A stretch of DNA of 9,893 bases, taken from assembly GCA_003506275.1 (NCBI GenBank), contig DOBD01000207.1, positions 9,980-19,872 on the forward strand, read 5' to 3'. Source of the DNA: Bacteroidales bacterium (GTDB lineage Bacteria; Bacteroidota; Bacteroidia; Bacteroidales; UBA1402). Shown in pieces: positions 1-6,805 of the stretch (the stretch's first letter is position 1; each line of letters starts with the position of its first letter). The notes under the pieces were generated by a model. That model was not told the DNA's origin, searched no databases, and saw nothing but the letters and a program-made list of their open reading frames with translations. A program made the position numbers and the translations under genes.

Positions 1-23
1 TCTACCAACTGAGCTATTTCGGC
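1..23 (-). tRNA. 5' end of a tRNA, cut by the window edge
   Basis: Read on the minus strand, the first 23 bases give a 7-nt acceptor strand (GCCGAAA), then T8-A9, the D-stem GCTC, the D-loop with the GG pair, and the start of the returning stem. This is the usual start of a bacterial tRNA. The anticodon lies outside the window, so the amino acid cannot be read. A GCC start with this D-arm would suit a threonine or glycine tRNA, but that is a guess. Confidence 0.85.
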
Positions 24-76
24 AGTGATCGATTGCTTTTCAGCAAAAGCCTTCCGTTAAGAGGGTAAGGCGGGCG

Positions 77-106
77 CAAAATTAATCAGATTTTTTGAAA
101 TACAAA
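77..106 (-). promoter_or_regulatory. Bacteroidetes-type promoter for the tRNA
   Basis: On the minus strand TAATTTTG (84 down to 77) matches the -7 consensus TAnnTTTG exactly. TTTG (106 down to 103) lies 18 bases upstream, slightly short of the usual 19-21. Transcription would begin near position 71, leaving about 48 nt before the tRNA. The downstream tRNA start at 23 supports the call. Confidence 0.55.
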
Positions 107-136
107 ACGCTTGCCGCTTTTTTCAAACACGTCCGA

Positions 137-664
137 TCAATCGTTGGTGTCTGACATCAACCGTTTGTAAAACACCTCGAGCTCCTCGTCCATGTGTTTG
201 AAGAAATCATCGCTCAACAGCAATTGCTCCTCGTCTATGGTCAGCAGTTCGGCCAGGACTTCCATCTCTTCATCGACCATCAGTACGGAAAAAGGTTTGA
301 TGATGTTCAATTCCTCGAACAGCCCTTCCTGGTGAATTTTCTGAACGATGGTACGCAGCAACGGTTCACAGGCTCCCAGTGCTTCATCTGTCTCCACCCG
401 ATCGGACTGATCCTCCCAGGCTGGCACCGGGCATTTGACCAGTACATTGTCTTCATCGTCCATGACCGTCACGTCACCCGAATCCGGATTGGGTAGAATG
501 TACAAGTCAACGATGGCCGCCGATGACTCCCTGACTTTCAGTTTATCCAAGGCTTTGCGAAAAGCAAAATCCAACGTGTGAGACAAGGGTTCGTTTATCA
601 TAGCATCTTGATGTAGTGGTTGGTTGTCCGGGGTCAAAAGTACAAAATATCTCGCTACAATCAC
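137..664 (-). CDS. small acidic cytoplasmic protein of unknown function
   Basis: A 175-residue protein that I do not recognise. It has no signal peptide and no membrane segment. It is strongly acidic, with a Glu/Asp-rich stretch around residues 125-165 (MVDEEMEVLAEL, IDEEQLLL, FKHMDEELEVFY) likely to be helical, and an N-terminal half that looks like a mixed alpha/beta fold. The start is GTG at 664. It sits one base after the TGA stop of the upstream lipoprotein gene (TGA-G-GTG), which suggests translational coupling rather than a separate ribosome entry. The next in-frame Met is residue 22; starting there would drop the first 21 residues (VARYFVLLTP onward). Being one base downstream of the DUF6340-like gene implies co-transcription, but a cytoplasmic acidic protein paired with a lipoprotein gives no clear shared function. 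It is real on grounds of length and tight spacing; its function is open. Confidence 0.8.
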   Translation of the reverse strand: MIVARYFVLLTPDNQPLHQDAMINEPLSHTLDFAFRKALDKLKVRESSAAIVDLYILPNPDSGDVTVMDDEDNVLVKCPVPAWEDQSDRVETDEALGACEPLLRTIVQKIHQEGLFEELNIIKPFSVLMVDEEMEVLAELLTIDEEQLLLSDDFFKHMDEELEVFYKRLMSDTND

Positions 665-665
665 C

Positions 666-1727
666 TCAATGCGACAGCCTTTTCAACTCTTCAACGCGTC
701 GTTGCAACGTTTTGCGCCAATTGGCCAACAAGTTGCTATCTCTTTCGGTGACAAAGCTGAAAGAACGCTGCATGGCCTCTGCTGCCTTATTCGACCACGC
801 CAACGCATTAGAGGGATCTTCGAGACGTTCGAAATACAACATCATGTTTAGGGCTGAACGGTATGCACTTCGTCCAACACCGTTGGCGAATTCCTCTTCC
901 CAGTAATCGGCCGCCTTGTCCCAATTATCCATTCGCACGGCATCGTAGGCATATTTCATGCGATAGCTGCCAGCAATAAAATACCAGCGGGAAACAGGCT
1001 GCCAGTAAGGGGTCAACACATTGAGTACCCGCCCGACTACGTAATCGGCAATTTCAGGTAGCGTACTGTCAACAGTGGGCAGGGCTTTCAAAACCTTTTC
1101 AATTGTTACACCAATCCGACTCCAATAAAGGGTGTCCGTTTGTTTGAAAGCCACCATGAGGGTGTCGGCACTCACATCGTACAACCGCCATACCACGGCA
1201 CTGTACACGTCTCTGGTTGCCTCATACAAGGCATGGTCATATTGAGGGCTCGTGCCTATGCGGGTGACCGACTTCAGTTGCCATCCATCCATGGAAATCC
1301 ATAACCGATGCGGCTGCTGGTGCCCCAGGCCATCTATCTGATTGTCAGTTAACGGATCTGATTGGGCAAAATCAAGGCTTGACACTTTGCGTTCCGGCAG
1401 ACAACTGTCAGGCAACACATCCACGTATGGGTAAAAACCCAGCCCTTCCATTCTGTCCTTCAAGTACCCCAATAACAACGGTTTTGCCTGTGCTGATTGC
1501 ACCTTGACCGTTACCACACTATCACCACCGTCCCTATTGGGCATCACAAGTGAATGGCCCATGAAATCGGGCTGATTACCGGCGTTGTCAATCAACAGCA
1601 CTCCTTCTTCTCCTATCGTATGGTTAATATAAGCGGGCCTGAGGATCTCCATTTCGTACAAATCCATGGTTTTGCACGCAGTCAACAACAGTAACCCCGT
1701 TACGAACCCCAACCATCCTTTCATCAT
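666..1727 (-). CDS. DUF6340-like lipoprotein with TPR-like C-terminus
   Basis: A predicted lipoprotein of 353 residues. The N-terminus has a Lys, a hydrophobic stretch (about residues 4-16) and a lipobox Leu-Thr-Ala-Cys with Cys18, so it should be lipid-anchored and face the periplasm or the outer membrane. The start of the mature protein (EMEILRPAYI, then VLLIDNAGNQPDFMGH, about residues 25-58) and the motif LTPYWQPVSRWY (about 238-249) are the pattern I associate with DUF6340, a Bacteroidetes family of unknown function. Residues about 250-325 (GSYRMKYAYDAVRM, WDKAADYWEEE, NALAWSNKAAEAM) look like TPR helices. The open frame extends to GTG at 1754, but that GTG is part of the predicted -7 promoter element, so it lies upstream of the transcript start. 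The tandem ATGs at 1727 and 1724 give a normal lipoprotein signal, and I chose 1727. It is the first gene of a two-gene operon with the acidic protein at 137-664. The family assignment rests on memory of motifs, not on a search. Confidence 0.85.
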   Translation of the reverse strand: MMKGWLGFVTGLLLLTACKTMDLYEMEILRPAYINHTIGEEGVLLIDNAGNQPDFMGHSLVMPNRDGGDSVVTVKVQSAQAKPLLLGYLKDRMEGLGFYPYVDVLPDSCLPERKVSSLDFAQSDPLTDNQIDGLGHQQPHRLWISMDGWQLKSVTRIGTSPQYDHALYEATRDVYSAVVWRLYDVSADTLMVAFKQTDTLYWSRIGVTIEKVLKALPTVDSTLPEIADYVVGRVLNVLTPYWQPVSRWYFIAGSYRMKYAYDAVRMDNWDKAADYWEEEFANGVGRSAYRSALNMMLYFERLEDPSNALAWSNKAAEAMQRSFSFVTERDSNLLANWRKTLQRRVEELKRLSH

Positions 1728-1753
1728 CGATTCTACGCTACTTGGTTTCAACA

Positions 1754-1761
1754 CAAAAATA
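1754..1761 (-). promoter_or_regulatory. -7 element for the DUF6340-like operon
   Basis: On the minus strand TATTTTTG (1761 down to 1754) matches TAnnTTTG exactly. No clear TTTG is visible at 18-21 bases upstream, so only the -7 box is called. Predicted transcription starts near 1747, giving a leader of about 20 nt before ATG 1727. It faces away from the rpsA promoter 47 bases to the right, so the two transcription units diverge. Confidence 0.5.
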
Positions 1762-1783
1762 CAGCTAAGTATTGGAATAAGCG

Positions 1784-1815
1784 TTTCTTAGTCTCAATTT
1801 TATTTGCTATCTTTG
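1784..1815 (+). promoter_or_regulatory. rpsA promoter
   Basis: TATCTTTG at 1808-1815 matches the Bacteroidetes -7 consensus TAnnTTTG exactly, and TTTC at 1784-1787 is a 3-of-4 match to the -33 TTTG with a 20-base spacer. Transcription would start near 1821, leaving about 57 nt before the chosen start codon at 1878. Confidence 0.65.
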
Positions 1816-1862
1816 CGGCCGATTTTCGAATCAACATAATGTCCAATTCATTAAATTCTTAC

Positions 1863-1867
1863 AAGGA
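1863..1867 (+). promoter_or_regulatory. AAGGA ribosome binding site deciding the rpsA start
   Basis: AAGGA at 1863-1867 lies 10 bases before the ATG at 1878. No comparable purine motif precedes the in-frame upstream ATG at 1839. This is the main reason for preferring 1878, although many Bacteroidetes genes do not depend on such a site. Confidence 0.4.
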
Positions 1868-1877
1868 AACATCCATC

Positions 1878-3866
1878 ATGGAAGAAAACAAACAAACCAC
1901 GCCGGCTGAAGCACCCGAACAGGTTGAAGCCCAAGCCACACAGCCCGAGGCTCCCGTAGCCGAAGCAGAAACACCGGCCGTCGAAACACCGGAAGCAGCC
2001 GAAGCACCAGTTGCCGAAGCACCAGCCGCAGAAGTCGTTGTCGAAACCCCGACCCCTGCACCTGCAACCCCCGCCGCACCGGCAGCACCTGCCGCCGACT
2101 TCGACTGGGACGCTTATGAAAAAGGCGAACTCTACAGCAGTGAATCCAAGGAAGACCTGCTAAAAGCGTATGACAACACCCTGAACACTGTCAAGGATAA
2201 GGAAGTCGTTGAAGGTACCGTCATCTCGATGAACAAACGCGAGGTGGTCGTCAACATTGGCTTCAAGTCCGATGGTATCGTTTCAATGAACGAATTCAGG
2301 TACGATCCCGATTTGAAAGTCGGAGACACCGTTGAAGTATACATCGAAAATCAAGAAGACAAGAAGGGTCAGCTCATCCTTTCCCACAAGAAAGCCCGCG
2401 CAACCCGCAGCTGGGATCGCGTGAACGCAGCCCTCGAAAACGATGAAATCATCAAAGGTTTTGTCAAATGCCGTACCAAGGGTGGTATGATTGTCGACGT
2501 ATTCGGCATGGAAGCCTTCTTGCCCGGTTCCCAGATTGACGTCAAACCCATCCGCGACTATGATGTTTTTGTCGGCAAGACCATGGAGTTCAAGGTTGTT
2601 AAAATCAACCAGGAATTCAAAAACGTTGTTGTTTCCCACAAAGCCCTTATCGAAGCCGAACTGGAACAACAGAAAAAAGAAATCATCGCCAAGCTCGAAA
2701 AAGGACAAGTACTCGAAGGAACCGTCAAGAACATCACCTCGTACGGTGTTTTCATCGACCTGGGCGGCGTAGACGGTCTGATCCACATCACCGACCTGAG
2801 CTGGGGCCGCGTCAGCGATCCCAAGGAAGTGGTCGAACTCGATCAGAAACTCAACGTGGTTATCCTCGACTTTGACGATGAAAAGAAACGCATCGCCCTG
2901 GGTCTGAAACAACTGACCCCACATCCATGGGATGCTCTCGACAACAACCTCAAGGTGGGTGACAAGGTCAATGGTCGCGTGGTCGTCATGGCCGATTACG
3001 GTGCGTTCATCGAAATTGCAACAGGTGTGGAAGGATTGATCCACGTTTCAGAAATGAGCTGGTCACAGCACCTGCGCAGTGCTCAGGATTTCATGAAGGT
3101 GGGCGATACGGTTGAAGCTGTCATCCTGACCCTCGACCGCGAAGAACGCAAGATGTCACTGGGCATCAAGCAACTGAAGGAAGATCCATGGGCCAACATC
3201 GAAACCAAGTACGCCGTTGGAAGCCGTCACCAAGCCAGGGTTCGCAACTTCACCAACTTTGGTGTCTTTGTGGAAATCGAAGAAGGTGTAGACGGTCTGA
3301 TTCACATCAGCGACCTGAGCTGGACCAAAAAGATCAAACACCCGAGCGAATTCACCCAACTGGGCACCAACATCGAGGTGGTCGTTCTCGAAATCGACAA
3401 GGACAACCGCCGCTTGAGTCTGGGCCACAAACAACTGGAAGAAAATCCCTGGGATGTCTTTGAAAACATCTTCAATGTCGACAGCATCCACGAAGGCACC
3501 ATCATCGACGTAATGGATAAGGGCGCCGTAGTCTCCTTGCCTTACGGCGTGGAAGGTTTTGCCACGCCCAAACACCTGGTTAAGGAAGATGGCACCACCG
3601 CACAAGTAGATGAAAAAATCGCCTTCAAGGTGATTGAGTTCAATAAGGACTCCAAACGCATCATCTTGTCACACAGCCGCATCCACGAAGATGAAGCCAA
3701 GGGTAGTGACGTTGCCGCCAAACCGGCCACAAAGAAAGCCACAGGCACCAAGAAAGCCACCAAAAAGGATGAGGTAGAAACCTCTACTCCCAAGATGGAA
3801 AAAACCACATTGGGCGATATCGACGCCTTGGCTGCTCTTAAGGAACAACTCGAAAACAAAGGTTGA
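1878..3866 (+). CDS. rpsA: 30S ribosomal protein S1
   Basis: Ribosomal protein S1 binds mRNA on the small ribosomal subunit during translation initiation. The 662-residue product has six S1 (OB-fold) RNA-binding domains at about residues 107-171, 190-255, 275-345, 359-432, 445-518 and 533-600. Domains 3-5 carry the repeated signature GVFIDLGGVDGLIHITDLSW, each followed by LGxKQL and a proline-tryptophan linker. Two parts lie outside the usual six domains. The N-terminal segment of about 70 residues is almost only Pro, Glu, Ala, Val and Thr, presumably disordered, ending at the conserved DFDWDAYEKGE. The C-terminal tail of about 60 residues has Lys/Ala/Thr repeats and a final short helix (TLGDIDALAALKEQLE). 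An in-frame ATG at 1839 would add 13 residues; I chose ATG 1878 because of the AAGGA before it and because its product starts MEEN. The gene is monocistronic: its own promoter is upstream and a strong terminator follows. C-ending codons are frequent, as expected of a highly expressed gene. Confidence 0.98.
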   Translation: MEENKQTTPAEAPEQVEAQATQPEAPVAEAETPAVETPEAAEAPVAEAPAAEVVVETPTPAPATPAAPAAPAADFDWDAYEKGELYSSESKEDLLKAYDNTLNTVKDKEVVEGTVISMNKREVVVNIGFKSDGIVSMNEFRYDPDLKVGDTVEVYIENQEDKKGQLILSHKKARATRSWDRVNAALENDEIIKGFVKCRTKGGMIVDVFGMEAFLPGSQIDVKPIRDYDVFVGKTMEFKVVKINQEFKNVVVSHKALIEAELEQQKKEIIAKLEKGQVLEGTVKNITSYGVFIDLGGVDGLIHITDLSWGRVSDPKEVVELDQKLNVVILDFDDEKKRIALGLKQLTPHPWDALDNNLKVGDKVNGRVVVMADYGAFIEIATGVEGLIHVSEMSWSQHLRSAQDFMKVGDTVEAVILTLDREERKMSLGIKQLKEDPWANIETKYAVGSRHQARVRNFTNFGVFVEIEEGVDGLIHISDLSWTKKIKHPSEFTQLGTNIEVVVLEIDKDNRRLSLGHKQLEENPWDVFENIFNVDSIHEGTIIDVMDKGAVVSLPYGVEGFATPKHLVKEDGTTAQVDEKIAFKVIEFNKDSKRIILSHSRIHEDEAKGSDVAAKPATKKATGTKKATKKDEVETSTPKMEKTTLGDIDALAALKEQLENKG

Positions 3867-3889
3867 TTCCCCTGATATCCCTTCAACTC

Positions 3890-3923
3890 AAAGCCCTGCG
3901 TATGTTACGCAGGGCTTTTTTTT
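3890..3923 (+). terminator. rho-independent terminator of rpsA
   Basis: A perfect 13-bp stem (3890-3902 pairing with 3906-3918), GC-rich in its middle (GCCCTGCG), closes a 3-nt TGT loop and runs into eight T residues (3916-3923). It starts 23 bases after the rpsA stop codon and isolates rpsA from the next gene. Confidence 0.95.
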
Positions 3924-3964
3924 GTCACAAACCACACGCTGTGATTAAGAACTCCCGATTTATG

Positions 3965-3972
3965 TATCTTTG
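3965..3972 (+). promoter_or_regulatory. -7 element for the GldB-like gene
   Basis: TATCTTTG at 3965-3972 is an exact TAnnTTTG match and is identical to the rpsA -7 box. The -33 region is weak (TGTG at 3940-3943, spacer 21). Predicted transcription starts near 3979, leaving only about 10 nt before ATG 3990. Confidence 0.5.
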
Positions 3973-3989
3973 TGGAAAATCAATCCCCC

Positions 3990-4958
3990 ATGAAACCCAC
4001 TTTCTGCCTGTTGGCCGCTTGTCTACTGTTGGTTGCCTGTAAGGAAAGCCGATTCAGCGTACCTGGTTACCCTTCGCATCCGATTTCCATCGTACGGTTT
4101 GATCAGGATTTTCAAACAGAGGAACGCAGTATAGACTCTGCCTTTCTCTACCTGTACGCCACCAACATCATGGAAGTGGGCGAACCCGGCAGCCAGATGT
4201 ACAACGACTTCAATACCATTTACCACAACGATCCGGATATCGCCAACCTCTACGACAGCTGTGAGACAGCCTTTCTCAATGTGTCCGATGTAGAAGAGGC
4301 GCTAACATGGGCTTTCCATCGGTTGACCTATTTTTTTCCACACATGACCATACCGAAAGTCTATATGCATATTTCCGGTTATGGCGAATCCATTGTTTCT
4401 GCACCTGGCATGTTGTCGGCCAGCCTCGACAAATACCTGGGTTCCCAACATCCGATGTATCAGATTCTGTATGAACCCTATCAGTACCGTAGGATGGTTC
4501 CTGAAAAATTGTTGTCTGATTACCTGACAGGCTGGATTCGTTCCGAATGGATGCCAGAGCGTATGATACAGAAAGACCGCCTGCTTGACCATATGATTTA
4601 TGAAGGAAAGATCGTTTTCCTGACCAGCCTGGTACTTCCCGACGAACCACTGGAACGCCTGTTGGCCTTCACACGGGAAGAATTGAGCTGGTGCATAGCC
4701 AATGAAAAAGACCTTTGGAAGAGTCTGCTTGAAAAGCAAATGCTTTATACGACAGACAAACTGGCCATGGCTAAATTCTTAGAGGAAGGGCCTTCCACGC
4801 CTTTCTTCCCTGACGAATCACCCGCTCGTGCCGTCACCTGGTTGGGTTACCGCATTGTTGAAGCCTACATGACACGCCAGGAAAAGGCAACCCCTCGTGA
4901 TTTGATGGAACTACTCGATGCCCAGGCGCTACTCAACGGCTCCCTGTACCGTCCTTGA
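3990..4958 (+). CDS. GldB-like lipoprotein
   Basis: A predicted lipoprotein of 322 residues resembling GldB, which is needed for gliding in Flavobacterium and has homologues in many Bacteroidetes that do not glide. The signal peptide ends in the lipobox Leu-Val-Ala-Cys with Cys17. Motifs I recognise from the family occur in order: FFPHMTIPKVYMHISGY (about 115-131), LSASLDKYLG (142-151), HMIYEGKIVFLTSLVLP (201-217), ELSWCIANEKDLW (231-243) and TWLGYRIVEAYM (283-294). GldB is thought to be distantly related to DUF2268-type zinc peptidases, but no HExxH motif is present here, so I do not infer protease activity. The frame is open to GTG 3972, but that G is the last base of the -7 promoter box; ATG 3990 gives a clean lipoprotein signal. 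None of the other gld genes (gldC, gldD and so on) is nearby. Its end overlaps the convergent U32 gene by 30 bp. Family call from motif memory; the role in this organism is unknown. Confidence 0.88.
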   Translation: MKPTFCLLAACLLLVACKESRFSVPGYPSHPISIVRFDQDFQTEERSIDSAFLYLYATNIMEVGEPGSQMYNDFNTIYHNDPDIANLYDSCETAFLNVSDVEEALTWAFHRLTYFFPHMTIPKVYMHISGYGESIVSAPGMLSASLDKYLGSQHPMYQILYEPYQYRRMVPEKLLSDYLTGWIRSEWMPERMIQKDRLLDHMIYEGKIVFLTSLVLPDEPLERLLAFTREELSWCIANEKDLWKSLLEKQMLYTTDKLAMAKFLEEGPSTPFFPDESPARAVTWLGYRIVEAYMTRQEKATPRDLMELLDAQALLNGSLYRP

Positions 4959-6788
4959 CGGCTCCAGCACCAAACGCATTTCGCACCGCTTGCAAACAAA
5001 CAGCAAACGGATCTTTCGTCCCTGGTAAACCAACCAAGCCGGTGTCGGCTTGTCCGTCTGGTGCGACACTTCCCTGGGACACCCCCCCAGCTCGTATTTC
5101 AGGCAATACTTGTTGATCATCACCGTGGTTTCCGAAGCGTACTGTGTTGAGGCTTGATGCTCGGGGGCCCACGCCATGTGTTTCACCTGGTGGTCGCTGA
5201 AGAAACGTTTCGAAGCCTCGTTCAAGACATGATCCATGTAGGTTAATGTTGCCTCAGGAAACGCATGGGACGTAGGCTTGAACGGGACGAATGTCTGTTT
5301 GTACGCCAAACGGATAACCCGTTCCAACGCATCGCACAACTCTCTCCGCCAATTGCTCCACACGGACGCTGGAACGAACCACTCAGCCGACCAGTCCAGC
5401 AGGCACGCTGTCATGACAAAACGGGTTTGACCCAATCTACCCAACTGCAAAATGACCTGATCACGTTGTGGCTTTTCGGCGATGATCTTGGGATAGATTA
5501 GACGTTTTACCGCCTTGTGTCCATGGCAGTCAGACAACTCGAGCGCAAAACCATCCGGCGTTTCCCAACAAAGCCATTGTACAGGTAGCACTCTTCGGGT
5601 TTCACGACGTTCCAACTGTTTGTCAAACGCTTGATCAAACGTCCTGAACAGCCGGGAGCCCTCCTTGATGGCTGGCATGGTGGCCGGATAAACAGTCGTC
5701 CCTTCCACCCTGTTCACCCTGAATCCGGCAAACACCCCATCCGATCCCAGAAAACTAAGGCCGTCACCGTTGGTCAAAGGCGTTTTAAGGAGTAGCTCCA
5801 GCCGGTCTTTATGCACACGCCTGACCGCCCCCACCGGTTCTCCCAATGATTTCGGGGTGTCCCTGTTGTTCATAGGAGCCCTCGTTCCTAAAAAGTACGT
5901 CGTGAATCCCCTATTGAAGCTTTTATACACATCAGGGGTAAAAGCCAGTTTGACCTGCCCCATTGAAGATCGTTGACACATTGGTCTTTGTTCCAGAAGG
6001 CGGTTCAGGGCTTGATGATACCAAGCCGTCACGTTAGCTACGTAACCGGCATCTTTCAAGCGACCTTCTATTTTGAATGAAGTTACCCCTGCATCAAGGA
6101 GGGCTTCCAGGTATTCGGTAGCATTCAAATCACGCAAGGACAATACGTGCTTTTGCTTAAGCAAGGTTGTGCCATCTTCAGCCAACACATCATAAGGCAA
6201 GCGGCAACTCTGGGCACACTCTCCCCTGTTCGCACTTCGTCCGCCCAATGCATGGCTCAGGTAACACTGTCCGCTGTAACTGACGCACAATGCGCCGTGA
6301 ATAAACACTTCCAGTGGCACGTTGGTTTGTTCAGCTATCTCGCTGATCTGATCGATGGACAATTCCCTGGCCAGCACCACTTGACTGAATCCGGCTTTCT
6401 CCAGAAATTGCACCTTTTCCAAGGACCTATTGTTGGTTTGAGTACTGGCATGCAGAGGAATAGGTGGTAAATCACACGTGGTCAGCCCCATATCCTGGAC
6501 AATCAGGGCATCAACACCGAGCGCCCATAAGTCCCAGGCCAAAGCCGTAGCTTCGGGCAACTCTTCATCGTGCAACAAGCTGTTCAAGGTAACGTAGACC
6601 TTAACATGCCAGGCATGGGCTTCACTGACTACCTCGGCAATATCATCCAGGCTGTTGCCGGCTGACGCCCTGGCACCAAAACGGGGAGCTCCCATATAGA
6701 CAGCATCGGCACCGTGCAGGATAGCCTGCCTGGCTGTCTCCGCGTTCTTGGCTGGAGCCAGCAATTCGATGGTACGCAGTCGAGGCAT
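4929..6788 (-). CDS. U32-family protein, RlhA-like (probable 23S rRNA hydroxylation)
   Basis: A 619-residue U32 'peptidase' family protein. Despite the family name, characterised members of this length, such as E. coli RlhA, act in hydroxylation of 23S rRNA C2501; TrhP acts on tRNA and is shorter. The N-terminal U32 domain (about 5-300) begins IELLAPAKN with GADAVYMG and holds the signature around HGALCVSYSGQCYLS to NRGECAQSCRLPY. Its four cysteines, 168, 175, 191 and 195, match the spacing of family cysteines that bind an iron-sulfur cluster in the relatives UbiU and UbiV. SFKIEGRLK (237-245) is also typical. Residues about 385-500 correspond to the DUF3656-like middle region. A C-terminal module has a second cysteine group, Cys562 and Cys570 (CLKYELGGCP) and Cys599 and Cys602 (CKRC), likely metal-binding. 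It is the last gene of the metY-metA operon, 17 bases after metA. The start at ATG 6788 gives a normal N-terminus. The family is certain; RNA hydroxylation and its target are inference, so no symbol is given. Confidence 0.93.
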   Translation of the reverse strand: MPRLRTIELLAPAKNAETARQAILHGADAVYMGAPRFGARASAGNSLDDIAEVVSEAHAWHVKVYVTLNSLLHDEELPEATALAWDLWALGVDALIVQDMGLTTCDLPPIPLHASTQTNNRSLEKVQFLEKAGFSQVVLARELSIDQISEIAEQTNVPLEVFIHGALCVSYSGQCYLSHALGGRSANRGECAQSCRLPYDVLAEDGTTLLKQKHVLSLRDLNATEYLEALLDAGVTSFKIEGRLKDAGYVANVTAWYHQALNRLLEQRPMCQRSSMGQVKLAFTPDVYKSFNRGFTTYFLGTRAPMNNRDTPKSLGEPVGAVRRVHKDRLELLLKTPLTNGDGLSFLGSDGVFAGFRVNRVEGTTVYPATMPAIKEGSRLFRTFDQAFDKQLERRETRRVLPVQWLCWETPDGFALELSDCHGHKAVKRLIYPKIIAEKPQRDQVILQLGRLGQTRFVMTACLLDWSAEWFVPASVWSNWRRELCDALERVIRLAYKQTFVPFKPTSHAFPEATLTYMDHVLNEASKRFFSDHQVKHMAWAPEHQASTQYASETTVMINKYCLKYELGGCPREVSHQTDKPTPAWLVYQGRKIRLLFVCKRCEMRLVLEPSRTVQGAVE

Positions 6789-6805
6789 GAAAAGTGGCTA
6801 AAAAT

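Noticed and set aside
97..122. Possible terminator after the acidic protein gene (GC-containing stem with A- and T-runs)
   Set aside because: The stem needs a bulge and only two GC pairs hold it; it is too weak to call.
2283..3044. Long minus-strand open frame (253 codons) inside rpsA
   Set aside because: It is the antisense shadow of a highly expressed gene with C-ending codons, which removes stops on the other strand. Its translation has no recognisable domain.
3990..4958. Zinc peptidase activity for the GldB-like protein
   Set aside because: Distant relatives have HExxH, but no such motif is present here.
4949..4961. CCGTC-CTT-GACGG hairpin at the end of the GldB-like gene as a bidirectional terminator
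   Set aside because: The stem is only 5 bp, has no T-run on either strand and lies within coding sequence of both genes.
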